A stretch of DNA of 64,000 nucleotides from Luteococcus sanguinis (GTDB lineage: Bacteria; Actinomycetota; Actinomycetes; Propionibacteriales; Propionibacteriaceae), in assembly GCF_039527675.1 (NCBI RefSeq), contig NZ_BAAAKI010000003.1, positions 1-64,000 on the forward strand, in the 5' to 3' direction. A program made the translations under genes and the position numbers. Positions 6,734-14,479 of this stretch are shown here, one piece after another. The notes beneath the pieces are model-generated. The model was not told where the DNA came from and did no database searches. It saw only the letters and a list, made by a program, of their open reading frames with translations. Position 1 is the first letter of the stretch, and each line of letters starts with the position of its first letter.

Positions 6734-9703
6734 CTATGTGGCTATCCGCCATCGGATCGTGAACAGGTGCTCGGTCTCCTGGGTTCCCTGAAGCGACTGC
6801 TCGATCAGCTCGAGGTACTTATCGGCCTCGGCGCGGAGCTTCTTGCGTGTATCTCGGAAGTCCTCGTCGGCCTCTTCTGCACGCTGCTCCCATTTGCGGG
6901 CCTCCTTCTTGAGGCGCAGCTGCTCCATCGGGTCGTCGGCCTGCCGGGCGAGCTTGCGGGCTTCCTTCTCCTTCGCCCGGTACTCGCGGATCTTGCCCTC
7001 GTGCTCGGCCTTGCGGTCCTGCTGGTTGCGGTAGAGCAGTTCCTCCTGCTGGTCGTAGTAGCGGGAGTTGCGGCCCTGGACTTCCTTCTCCAGCTCCGAC
7101 CGTCGTGCATCAAGGTGCGGCGTGAAGCGTGCCGCATCGATCGCCACGGGCTGCTCTCCAACCGAGATGCAGGCCAGGTCGAGGATGTCCGCGACGTACT
7201 CCTCATCGAGCCACTGGCCGTCATCGGTCAGGGCGCCGGCCAGCATGTAGGACTCGGAGACATCCTCGTCGCGCGCCCTCATCCGGAAGGTCGCAACACT
7301 GACGGTGAGTTCGCCGCTGGTGCCCTCCAGCGCACGAATCGCGCTGCTCACACGCTCCGACAGGCCGAGAGAGAACGTCAGCTCGCGTGCCGGGGTGTCG
7401 TGGGTCTTGGCGGTCTCAACGACGTGCTGGGCCAGCGGGCTCGCGTAACGGTACTGGTGGGCGTTCTCCAGCGGCTGGGACTTGAAGAAGTAGAGCCCGG
7501 TCGGCGCGTCCTTCACCGGGGTCCGGTTCAGCACGAAGGTGCGCCCGTCGCCCTCGAAGGTGGCGTGCTGGTCGAGTTCGTGCCGGGTTACCGCGAGCAG
7601 CAAGCGCTCGAACTTGTTGAGCACCTCGCCGGACTGCGTGTCGTAGGCCTTGAGGCGATCCTGGACGTGGGGGTCGAGGTTGTCGAAGACCTTCGCCTTG
7701 GCGCTGGCCATCTCGCGCGAGATCTCGCCCGCGTACTGCGCCTCCAGCTCCTTGAACGCGGAGTCCAGTTCGTCAGCGGTTCTGCAGCGGGTGAGGATGT
7801 CGCTGATCGTCTTCTCGAAGTCCAGCCCGTCCTCGATCGCGCCGAGCACCTCGTCGCTGGCGCCAAAGACGCTGGAGAAGAGTTGGAACTTGTTCGTCAG
7901 CAACTCCAGGATGCGCTGCTCGGCGATGTTGCCCTTATTCGAGAAGTTCACGACGACGACGTTGTGCTTCTGCCCGAAGCGGTGCACACGGCCAATGCGC
8001 TGCTCGACCCGCTGCGGGTTCCAGGGCAGGTCGTAGTTGACGAGCATCGAGCAGAACTGCAGGTTGATGCCCTCTGCCGCAGCCTCGGTCGCGATCATGA
8101 TCGTGCCCTCAGTGCGGAAGTAGTCCACGAGCGCCTTGCGACGATCCACGGCGGCGATGCCGGTGACCAGGTCGCCGTCTCTGTTCTTCTCCAGCCACGC
8201 CTGGTGGATCGCGGTCTGCTCCGGCCCGTTGTTCGAACCGTTGAATAGAACGAGTCCCTTGCCGCGACCGGCCTCCCGCAGCGAGCGCGCGATGTACTCC
8301 TGCGTCTTGGTCGAGTCGGTGAAGATGATGGCCTTCTCAGGAGCACCCAGCTCACGCAGCCGCTCGAAGCCCAGATCGAGCGCCTCACCAAGCTTGACCG
8401 CCTTCTGGTTCTCGGTGATCGAACGAGCCAGAGCCGCGTACTCGCGCAGCTCCGCAACCTCGGCACGCATCGCCTCCAGCAACGACTCGTCTAGCGGCAA
8501 CGACGACGCACGGGCACCTGTGGCCGTGCCGTCGATCTCGTCGGCCTCCTCCAGTTCCTCGCTGGTGATCTCGTCGTCGACAGCGAAGTCTGCTGCCACG
8601 AGGCCGCCGCGGCCGTCGCGGCGCTGCCCAGCGGCAACCTCATCGGCCAGACGATTCGCGATGTTCTCCAGCGTGCTCGCGACCGCGTAGGTCGACGAGC
8701 CGAGACGCTTGCGGATGATCAGGGCAGAGAGGTGGCGCTGACTCCCGGCGAAGGCAAACAGCTCGTAGCGCTGCAGGTAGTCATTTACCAAGTCGTAGAG
8801 CCGTGCCTCGTCGGGCGACGGGGTGAACTCAACCGTCAGCGGTAGGCGCTTGGTGAAGTGGATGTACTTGTCCGCATCGCGGCGCAAGGTACGCTTCGAG
8901 ACTGTCGCGACACGCTCCACCAGGTCGTCGTCACCGCCAAGGTCTCGGTTCTTGACGTACCGCTCCCGGAACGCATCAAGGGAATAGAAATAGTCCGGGT
9001 CGAAGATCGAGACCAGCCCGTACAGCTCCTCGAGCTTGTTCTGCAGCGGCGTCGCCGTCAGCAGCACCGTCTTGTGTGCGCCCTTGACGATGTGCGCCAC
9101 CGCCTCGGCGGCCTTCGTCTTACCCGTCCAGTAGTTGCGCAGCCGGTGCGCCTCGTCCGCGACTACGAGATCCCAGACCTTCAGCAGCAACGTCTCGTGC
9201 CGGAGCGCGAACTCATACGAGCAGATCAACACCTGCGCCGAGCGACCGCCCGCAGCGTCAAGCAGCGAGTCCTTCGACTTCGGGTCGAGGATGGCGGACG
9301 GGATCAGGAACTTCTCGTACAGCTCCTGCTGCCACTGCTGGCGCAGGCTCGACGGGGCGACGATCAGGATGCTGCGGCGGCGTTCGGCCCAATACTGCGA
9401 GATGACGATGCCCGCCTCGATCGTCTTACCGAGGCCCACCTCATCAGCGAGGATCACGCCCGGCAGGAACGGTGTCTGCAACGCGAACAGGGCGGCGTCG
9501 ATCTGGTGCGGCTTCGGCTCCACCTGGGCGTCGAACAGTAAACCGGCGAGCTTGCCGACGTGATCGTTCGCGTAGCTGCGCTGCAACTCGCGGGCGTAGT
9601 ACTTCGCCTGGTAGTCGGTCATGCCGCCGCTTCCGAGCCGCGGGCTCGTATGGCCAGGAGACCGTTCGTCGGTGGGGTTGGCGCCTGCCGAGACTGCGGT
9701 CAC
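6734..9703 (-). CDS. SNF2/HepA-like helicase, first gene of the Mod-Res operon
   Basis: About 989 residues of SF2 SNF2-type translocase. Motif I is ADEVGLGKT (about 86-94), motif II VADEAH (about 182-186), then TATPLQNKLEELYG, and motif VI EQRIGRVHRFGQ near 565-576. The last about 110 residues are strongly charged (Lys/Arg/Glu) and likely coiled coil. The GTG at 9703 is preceded by AGGAG at 5 bases. The ATG at 9622 begins the conserved-looking MTDYQAKYYAREL and is an alternative start. It lies 60 bases upstream of mod on the same strand. SNF2-type helicases occur in DISARM (DrmD) and near other restriction systems, but drmA, drmB and drmC are absent here. Its biochemical role in this operon is unknown. 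Confidence 0.88.
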   Translation of the reverse strand: MTAVSAGANPTDERSPGHTSPRLGSGGMTDYQAKYYARELQRSYANDHVGKLAGLLFDAQVEPKPHQIDAALFALQTPFLPGVILADEVGLGKTIEAGIVISQYWAERRRSILIVAPSSLRQQWQQELYEKFLIPSAILDPKSKDSLLDAAGGRSAQVLICSYEFALRHETLLLKVWDLVVADEAHRLRNYWTGKTKAAEAVAHIVKGAHKTVLLTATPLQNKLEELYGLVSIFDPDYFYSLDAFRERYVKNRDLGGDDDLVERVATVSKRTLRRDADKYIHFTKRLPLTVEFTPSPDEARLYDLVNDYLQRYELFAFAGSQRHLSALIIRKRLGSSTYAVASTLENIANRLADEVAAGQRRDGRGGLVAADFAVDDEITSEELEEADEIDGTATGARASSLPLDESLLEAMRAEVAELREYAALARSITENQKAVKLGEALDLGFERLRELGAPEKAIIFTDSTKTQEYIARSLREAGRGKGLVLFNGSNNGPEQTAIHQAWLEKNRDGDLVTGIAAVDRRKALVDYFRTEGTIMIATEAAAEGINLQFCSMLVNYDLPWNPQRVEQRIGRVHRFGQKHNVVVVNFSNKGNIAEQRILELLTNKFQLFSSVFGASDEVLGAIEDGLDFEKTISDILTRCRTADELDSAFKELEAQYAGEISREMASAKAKVFDNLDPHVQDRLKAYDTQSGEVLNKFERLLLAVTRHELDQHATFEGDGRTFVLNRTPVKDAPTGLYFFKSQPLENAHQYRYASPLAQHVVETAKTHDTPARELTFSLGLSERVSSAIRALEGTSGELTVSVATFRMRARDEDVSESYMLAGALTDDGQWLDEEYVADILDLACISVGEQPVAIDAARFTPHLDARRSELEKEVQGRNSRYYDQQEELLYRNQQDRKAEHEGKIREYRAKEKEARKLARQADDPMEQLRLKKEARKWEQRAEEADEDFRDTRKKLRAEADKYLELIEQSLQGTQETEHLFTIRWRIAT

Positions 9704-9837
9704 GTGATCTCCTAACTGGACTGGCATTTACCGTAGCGGCTGCTCTCTGCTGACAGGCGCAAGCCACTGCTGACGATGCACTGAGCCGCTCGGCCTCGGG
9801 AGTTGGCCGTGAGTGGGCCTCTATGTACAGGGGTTCG

Positions 9838-10806
9838 TCATGCGACTTCTTTCAGGTAGGTGGGGGAGGTTGCGGTGACGGGCTGTTGGTCGCGTCGCAT
9901 GGTGTTGTAGATGGTGTCGGAGAGCTTTCGTTTGAGGCAGCGGAGGGCTTCCTTGGAGGTCTTTCCTTCGGAGATCTTGCGCTGGTAGTAGATGCGGCCG
10001 GGGGTATCAGCTCGGATCTGGGTGAGGGCGATCGTGTATAGGCATCGGTTTAGCTGGCGGTTCCCGCCGCGGTTGAAGCGGTAGCGGACTGTGCGTCCGG
10101 ATGATGCGGGGATGGGTGCGGTGCCGTTGGCAGAGGCGAAGGTGTCGCGGTTGGGGTAGCGGTTGACATCGACGACCAGAGCGAGGAACCGTGCTGCGAC
10201 CAGGGGGCCTACGCCGTAGATCTGGGTGAGGCGCGTGCCGCTGTTGTTGCGGGGGTCGTTGGTGACCAGCTCGATGGCGGCGTTGAGGTGGCGTCGTTGA
10301 GTGAGGGTGGTGATGGTCTTCTGGTAGCCGGGGAACAGCCCCATGAGGTCCATGTGGGCGCGGTTGGCCAGGGCTGTGCGTTCGGCCATGAGGTCGTCGC
10401 GGTAGTCGATGAGGCTGCGGAGGTCGGCAGCGGGTCCGACGGAGTATCGCACTGGGGGCAGGTCGTTGTCGCGCAGGGTGATGCGGGCGATGACTGTGGC
10501 GTCGATGGGATCGGTCTTGCCTCGGCTGGGTTGGGCGGCGCGTTCTCTGCTGGTGCGCAGGGTGGGGACTTCGAGGACTTGCCAGGGTCGGTCGGTCTCG
10601 AGTGCGAGGTGCGCGGAGATGCAGCGACCGTAGTTGGCGGAGCCTTCGATGCCGATGCGCTCGACATGATGGAGGGTGAGCATGGCGGTGATGGCCGCGT
10701 AGCCGGCGTGGGTGTTGGGGTGTTCGGCTATGGCTTTGACCGTGCCGAGGTGGTCGACGACGGCGACGGCGAGTGTGTCCTTGTGGGTGTCGATTCCTGC
10801 GTACAT
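9838..10806 (-). CDS. IS110-family transposase (DEDD recombinase)
   Basis: A 322-residue recombinase of the IS110 family. The N-terminal RuvC-like DEDD domain shows MYAGIDTHKDTLAVAV (first Asp), GIEGSANYG (Glu) and GKTDPIDA (Asp pair). The C-terminal IS116/IS110/IS902 domain shows YGVGPLVAARFL, SANGTAPIPASSG and YRFNRGGNRQLNR, including the conserved Ser. Length is typical and no frameshift is seen. The start is ATG 10806, preceded by GAAGGGAAA. The longer open frame upstream is composition-driven. The element sits between the defence operon and the antitoxin patch and is evidence of mobile traffic in the island. Confidence 0.93.
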   Translation of the reverse strand: MYAGIDTHKDTLAVAVVDHLGTVKAIAEHPNTHAGYAAITAMLTLHHVERIGIEGSANYGRCISAHLALETDRPWQVLEVPTLRTSRERAAQPSRGKTDPIDATVIARITLRDNDLPPVRYSVGPAADLRSLIDYRDDLMAERTALANRAHMDLMGLFPGYQKTITTLTQRRHLNAAIELVTNDPRNNSGTRLTQIYGVGPLVAARFLALVVDVNRYPNRDTFASANGTAPIPASSGRTVRYRFNRGGNRQLNRCLYTIALTQIRADTPGRIYYQRKISEGKTSKEALRCLKRKLSDTIYNTMRRDQQPVTATSPTYLKEVA

Positions 10807-11377
10807 GTGTGGTTTCCCTTCGCGCGGTGTTCCGTGGGGCCGGCCGGGCGCATGCATCCATTGGGCGGGTGCCCATGCCTCTATCGAGCGACGACGGCCG
10901 GTGGGGAGCGTCGCCGGAAGGCAGCCACTATGACTGAGCCAGGTCCTGGGATCGGCAGCAAGAGGTAGAGCCATTCCGGCGACGCCACGGGTCCTCGGCA
11001 GAGCCGGGGACAGGACAAGCCCACCATGGATGCAAGAGGTGTGTGGCGCTTCGATGGTCGGTGTTTGTCCGGGGGTCGTAAGCACCGAGCGGTGACATCG
11101 GGGTTGTTCTGGATGTCGAGGGTTCTTCGGCGGCAGACAGCGGTGGCTGATCCGGACCGATGGACGCGACAGGGACAGGGGCTCCAGGCGGAAGGGGGAG
11201 TGGTTGGACGAAGGCTGGCAGGCTGGGGGCCGGATGGTGACCGGCGTGGCGGGGCCTGCGGCGATCCGAAGCACGACGCTCGTGGTGGTCGGTGGACGCC
11301 ACCCGAGCCGGTGAAGTCCACCGGATGCGGCCCCGTCCAAGGGCTGTCGCTGGGCGCCGGTCCCAAAGGCGGTGGAG
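10807..11377. other. Non-coding stretch upstream of IS110 transposase; possible guide-RNA region
   Basis: About 570 bases without a credible gene; the open frames are GC-driven and lack ribosome sites. In IS110-group elements the non-coding end upstream of the recombinase encodes a structured bridge RNA, so the part next to 10806 is a candidate. Exact element ends are not resolved. A 7-mer CCTCTAT occurs at 9818-9824 and 10878-10884 and could mark short terminal repeats, but 7 bases can recur by chance. Confidence 0.3.
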
Positions 11378-11395
11378 TTCGGAACATGTTCCGAA
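11378..11395. promoter_or_regulatory. Perfect 18-bp palindrome, likely antitoxin operator
   Basis: TTCGGAACATGTTCCGAA is a perfect 18-bp palindrome ending 13 bases before the ATG of the Phd-like antitoxin gene at 11409. Phd/YefM antitoxins repress their own promoters by binding such palindromes. Position and symmetry support an autoregulatory operator; binding is inferred. Confidence 0.55.
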
Positions 11396-11408
11396 ATATC
11401 ATGGTGGC

Positions 11409-11942
11409 ATGGCATCCATCGAGACCCCTTCCAAGGCGACCAAGCGTTCTGCTGTGCGTGCCACGGTGAGGAGTGCGCGTTCGGGGCGATTCGTGGGCAA
11501 TGTCATGACGGTGACGCGGCGGTCCTCCGATTTGAGCAAGAAGTCGGCCGAGGTGTTCGCCGAGGCCGAGCAGGGGCCGGTGACGGTCACTCGCCGGGAT
11601 GGAGAACCCATGGTGTTGATGGCTGCGAGACGGGCTGCCGAGATGGACCACTTGCTGGACTCTGCTGCCCAATTCATGCAAGCTCTGCTGCGGGGGCAGG
11701 CTGAACCGGTTGCGGCGATGACTGAGGTGTACCCATGGATGATGGCGCTGACTCCCGAGGATCGGTCGGCCTGTGCCAAAGAGCTCAGGGACGCCGCCCT
11801 GGCGTCCTTCTCTACTGGACAGGCGCGCCTGCTGGAGGAAGCTGAGGCGTCGTGGCGCGGCACGGCTGAGGCAGTGGCGGCCGGGCTTGTGTCCGCGGAC
11901 GTCGACTGGCTCGACGATGAGCCGCTCGTTGGACGTCCGTGA
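11409..11942 (+). CDS. Phd/YefM-like antitoxin-domain protein, extended
   Basis: 177 residues. Residues about 35-75 (SSDLSKKSAEVFAEAE, GPVTVTRRDGEPMVLMAA) match the Phd/YefM pattern: a helix, then a strand with an Arg/Asp turn used for DNA binding. The basic Ser/Thr/Lys/Arg-rich N terminus and the roughly 95-residue helical C-terminal region are longer than in a typical 80-90-residue antitoxin. The ATG at 11409 was chosen because it follows the 18-bp palindrome directly. A small HTH protein follows 1 base after the stop. No recognisable toxin is adjacent, so the module may be an orphan, or the C-terminal region may do something else. Confidence 0.6.
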   Translation: MASIETPSKATKRSAVRATVRSARSGRFVGNVMTVTRRSSDLSKKSAEVFAEAEQGPVTVTRRDGEPMVLMAARRAAEMDHLLDSAAQFMQALLRGQAEPVAAMTEVYPWMMALTPEDRSACAKELRDAALASFSTGQARLLEEAEASWRGTAEAVAAGLVSADVDWLDDEPLVGRP

Positions 11943-11943
11943 C

Positions 11944-12222
11944 ATGGCCAAACGGGGTGACCTGGTCCAGGGTCAGGCGGAAGAACTGCTCAGTGTCGAG
12001 GCAGTTGCGGACCATCTCGGTGTCAGCCAGATGATCGTGGCCAGACTCATCGACCGTGGAGCGATCGAGGCCGCTGGGGTGGGCGTGCATCGCAAGGTCA
12101 GGGCGTCCGAGATGGAGCGATACATCCTCGAGCGAAAGGGCAAGCGTCACGCGGCGCTCGCGACGCTCGCTGGCGACATCGATGCCGATGCGCCCGACGA
12201 CGAGGCCATTCGCACGCGATGA
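11944..12222 (+). CDS. Small excisionase/MerR-type HTH protein
   Basis: About 92 residues. The segment EELLSVEAVADHLGVSQMIVARLIDRGAI is a winged-helix excisionase-type HTH, followed by a wing-like RKVRASEMERYI. The tail is acidic. An in-frame ATG at 11917 would give a version nine residues longer overlapping the upstream antitoxin gene; neither start has a clear ribosome site. It lies immediately after the Phd-like gene and is probably cotranscribed. Its HTH resembles that of the next gene (12326). It may be an antitoxin-type DNA-binding partner or a recombination directionality factor; the sequence does not decide. Confidence 0.55.
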   Translation: MAKRGDLVQGQAEELLSVEAVADHLGVSQMIVARLIDRGAIEAAGVGVHRKVRASEMERYILERKGKRHAALATLAGDIDADAPDDEAIRTR

Positions 12223-12291
12223 GGCTATTCGCGCGCGGTGACCGCGGCCACTTCGCCCTCGGTGCTGCGGTGTTCTTGGCGTCGAAGGTTG

Positions 12292-12323
12292 ACACTAATG
12301 TGTCAGCAGTGACACATTAGTGT
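12292..12323. promoter_or_regulatory. 14-bp perfect inverted repeat at the HTH gene start
   Basis: ACACTAATGTGTCA (12292-12305) and its exact reverse complement TGACACATTAGTGT (12310-12323) are separated by GCAG. A TTGACA -35-like hexamer (12289-12294) overlaps the left arm. The right arm ends 2 bases before ATG 12326. An operator overlapping promoter and start codon implies a leaderless or nearly leaderless autorepressed transcript. The tract is AT-rich against its surroundings, which strengthens the call. Confidence 0.65.
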
Positions 12324-12325
12324 GT

Positions 12326-12994
12326 ATGTCAGGGTTGTCCATTGATGACGTCGCGCAGCGGCTGGGGGTCTCCCGCACCGTCGTCGCGCGGCTGATCGCT
12401 GACGGCAGCCTGCCTGCCGAAAAGGTGGGCAGCTCCTGGGTTGTCGACGCCGCAGATGTGGCCCAGGCAGCCGATGCCCGTCGCGGCCGCGCGCGACCCA
12501 TGTCCCCTCGGATGGCGACGGCCTTTCTCGACGTGATGGCCGTGGCTCAAGGTGAACCTGCCGTGGGGCATCTTCGCGGTCTCAGCGCCACTGAGCGGCA
12601 TCGGCTTCGCGGCCGTCTGGATCGGCTGGTTGCAGCCAGTGAGCCGTCGAAACTGCTGCGGTCGTGGCTGTCCAAGCGACATCCCATTCACCGATTCTCG
12701 ATGCGGGGGAGCGTGGACGACATTCTCCAAGAGAATCGGTGCGCGGCGGCAGGGGCGGCCCACCCTCGCCTCGGGCTCGCGATGGGGTCGGTCATTGACC
12801 TGCACGTGACCAAGCAGGGTGCTCGCGGACTGGTCGCGGACTTCTGGTTGGAGCAAGATCCGCGCGGACCGGTGCGAATCCACGTTGAGGAGGAACCTCG
12901 GGTCGACCTGGCTGCGGCGCTTGCGGATGTTGCTGATCTGGGTGGTCCCCGTGAGGACCATGCCGTTGCCGAGGTGATCCGATCGTGGCGGTGA
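12326..12994 (+). CDS. HTH-domain protein, antitoxin-like, with unknown C-terminal domain
   Basis: 222 residues. Residues about 3-48 form an excisionase-type HTH (LSIDDVAQRLGVSRTVVARLIADG, then PAEKVGSSWVVDAADV). The remaining about 170 residues are mixed alpha/beta with an acidic C terminus (IHVEEEPRVDLAAALADVADLG) and match no family I can name. The start is ATG 12326, directly abutting the 14-bp inverted repeat, with no Shine-Dalgarno, as in leaderless actinobacterial mRNAs. A short reading frame overlaps its end by 10 bases (12985) and looks like the stump of a partner, so this is plausibly the antitoxin of a broken toxin-antitoxin pair. Confidence 0.6.
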   Translation: MSGLSIDDVAQRLGVSRTVVARLIADGSLPAEKVGSSWVVDAADVAQAADARRGRARPMSPRMATAFLDVMAVAQGEPAVGHLRGLSATERHRLRGRLDRLVAASEPSKLLRSWLSKRHPIHRFSMRGSVDDILQENRCAAAGAAHPRLGLAMGSVIDLHVTKQGARGLVADFWLEQDPRGPVRIHVEEEPRVDLAAALADVADLGGPREDHAVAEVIRSWR

Positions 12995-13134
12995 TCATTC
13001 CTGCAAGCGCCACGCCGGTCCCGGCCGAGGCGTGGCGGGTCGCCGGTGACGTGGGACTGCTCCGGTATTGGTTGGCATCAACGCCTCAGGTCCCTGGCTA
13101 CTCCTTGGCCAGTAGTTCCAAGAGACGAGCGTGA
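12985..13134 (+). pseudogene. Truncated partner (possible toxin) 5' stump
   Basis: A 49-codon frame begins at GTG 12985, overlapping the HTH gene stop in the coupled arrangement typical of toxin-antitoxin pairs. About the first 38 residues (VAVIIPASATPVPAEAWRVA onward) look like genuine coding sequence. It then runs into the 3' end of the opposite-strand gene at 13098, where coding character changes. I read it as the stump of a second gene removed by recombination. Its family cannot be recognised from so little. Confidence 0.4.
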
Positions 13135-13442
13135 GCAGCTCGGTAGTCGCTGATCATCGCGCGCAACGTGTCATCGATGACGAACTCACTCGTCTCGACC
13201 TCTTTGGTGGGCTGGAAGAGCCCAAATCGCTTCTTCCCATCCGGCACCGTGACGGTCTTGTGCCTGTCGATGTCCGGCAGCGTGGTGCTCTCGACGTCTC
13301 CACCACCGGAGATGCTGTCGATGGCTCCTCCAAGACCCTCGGTCGAGTTCACATAGAAGCTGCCAGACACATCAATGGCATGGCGATTGGTCACGTACAC
13401 GATCGCCAAGTCGTGCGCGATCTGTTCCGGCGAAACTGACAC
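13098..13442 (-). CDS. Hypothetical protein, second gene of an unrecognised pair
   Basis: 114 residues, not recognised. It begins with a helix (SPEQIAHDLAIVYVTNRH) and a beta-rich middle including a Gly/Ser-rich GGAIDSISGGGD loop. An FGLFQPTKEVETSEFV segment and a C-terminal helix (DTLRAMISDYRAAHARLLELLA) follow. There is no signal peptide or membrane segment. The start GTG 13442 has an excellent AGGAGG five bases upstream. It lies 14 bases after the stop of the 340-residue upstream gene, so the two form one operon. It replaces the end of the truncated partner on the other strand, marking a recombination junction. Confidence 0.6.
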   Translation of the reverse strand: MSVSPEQIAHDLAIVYVTNRHAIDVSGSFYVNSTEGLGGAIDSISGGGDVESTTLPDIDRHKTVTVPDGKKRFGLFQPTKEVETSEFVIDDTLRAMISDYRAAHARLLELLAKE

Positions 13443-13456
13443 TTCGTCCTCCTGGT

Positions 13457-14479
13457 TCAGGCTTCGATCGCCGTCCGGGCCACGGACGAACCCAGCGACA
13501 GCTTGACGCCGTGGTGATCCGTCCGGACTTCGAGGGGACGACCGTGGGCGGCGCTCACTACGTCAGCGGTCGCCAGCCAGGCTGCGGTGAGGGCCCTGGA
13601 CTGGGTTACCTCCGCGGCGAAGAGCGACAGCTCCCGGTACTGATCACGTCGCTCCCAGGCGTCGGACTTGTAGTCCCCCTCGAACAGCCTGGGCAGCGCC
13701 GGCGTGACTAGTCGGACGAACTTCTGCAAGATGCCGGGTCGTGGTGCTTCCGCGGGCGAGAGTTCGACTTCATTGCTCACGAACAGCCGCTGGTGCAGCT
13801 GCCCCGGGTCACGAACGATGACGCTCAGTTCTCGCCCGAAGTCGCCGGTCGATTTGGCCTGCACGGCCTGGGTCCAACGAATTGCCGGATCCTCAGCCAG
13901 GAGGTGCAGGAAGTCGAGGTTCAGCGAGCGGTGGGGCAGTGCCTCGTGGACCACCTCGGCCAGCGCGATCTCGCTGTCTGCCGCCAAGGCGTCGAACTGG
14001 TCGCCGAGGGTCCTCCGGTAGCCGCGAAGCGCCTCTTGGATCTGGTCCAGCTCATAGAGCATCGACTGGGGCAGCGCAGCCTTCTTGTTCTCGACTAGGA
14101 GCCGCATCATCGCGTCGGCCTCGCGTCCGACGTACTCGCTGACCCGGAGGTCGATCCCGAGGGTGGACGAGTGCGCCTGCCCCCAACGTCCGATCATGTC
14201 CGCCAGCCACTCTCCGTGGCGGGCCACCTCTGCATTTGTGCGCTCCCACTCCAACTGGGAGTGCCGCTGCCACGCGTCGAAGATCCCTGCCGCCGAGTCC
14301 GCTACAGCCGTGATGGCATGTACGTACGGGTTGATTCCGAACGCTGGCGGCCGGACGGGAGCCGTGGCGTCCGGAGGGGTGGGCAGTGGGATCCATGTGA
14401 CTCCGTGGGCTCCGTACTGCATCGCCCAATGCGAGCCGTCGTCCTTCGTGACGGAGAACGTCCGGGGTGGTGTCGACAC
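13457..14479 (-). CDS. Hypothetical protein, first gene of an unrecognised pair
   Basis: 340 residues from GTG 14479, chosen for AGGAG five bases upstream; a GTG at 14497 is an alternative. A short beta-like N terminus (SVTKDDGSHWAMQYG, GVTWIPLP) is followed by a long helical region (about 60-170) rich in Trp, Glu, Arg and Leu. A more mixed C-terminal half follows. There is no signal, strong membrane segment, Walker motif or nuclease motif. Its place in the island between defence genes and a second integration site makes a defence or mobile-element role possible, by location only. Confidence 0.6.
   Translation of the reverse strand: MSTPPRTFSVTKDDGSHWAMQYGAHGVTWIPLPTPPDATAPVRPPAFGINPYVHAITAVADSAAGIFDAWQRHSQLEWERTNAEVARHGEWLADMIGRWGQAHSSTLGIDLRVSEYVGREADAMMRLLVENKKAALPQSMLYELDQIQEALRGYRRTLGDQFDALAADSEIALAEVVHEALPHRSLNLDFLHLLAEDPAIRWTQAVQAKSTGDFGRELSVIVRDPGQLHQRLFVSNEVELSPAEAPRPGILQKFVRLVTPALPRLFEGDYKSDAWERRDQYRELSLFAAEVTQSRALTAAWLATADVVSAAHGRPLEVRTDHHGVKLSLGSSVARTAIEA

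Noticed and set aside
6734..9703. Calling the operon DISARM because of the SNF2 helicase and methyltransferase
   Set aside because: No DrmA, DrmB or DrmC gene is adjacent, and the third gene is a type III-like Res, which DISARM lacks.
10881..11951. 356-codon minus-strand frame upstream of the IS110 gene
   Set aside because: Low-complexity Arg/Pro/Ser composition, no ribosome site, and it runs antisense to the Phd-like gene.
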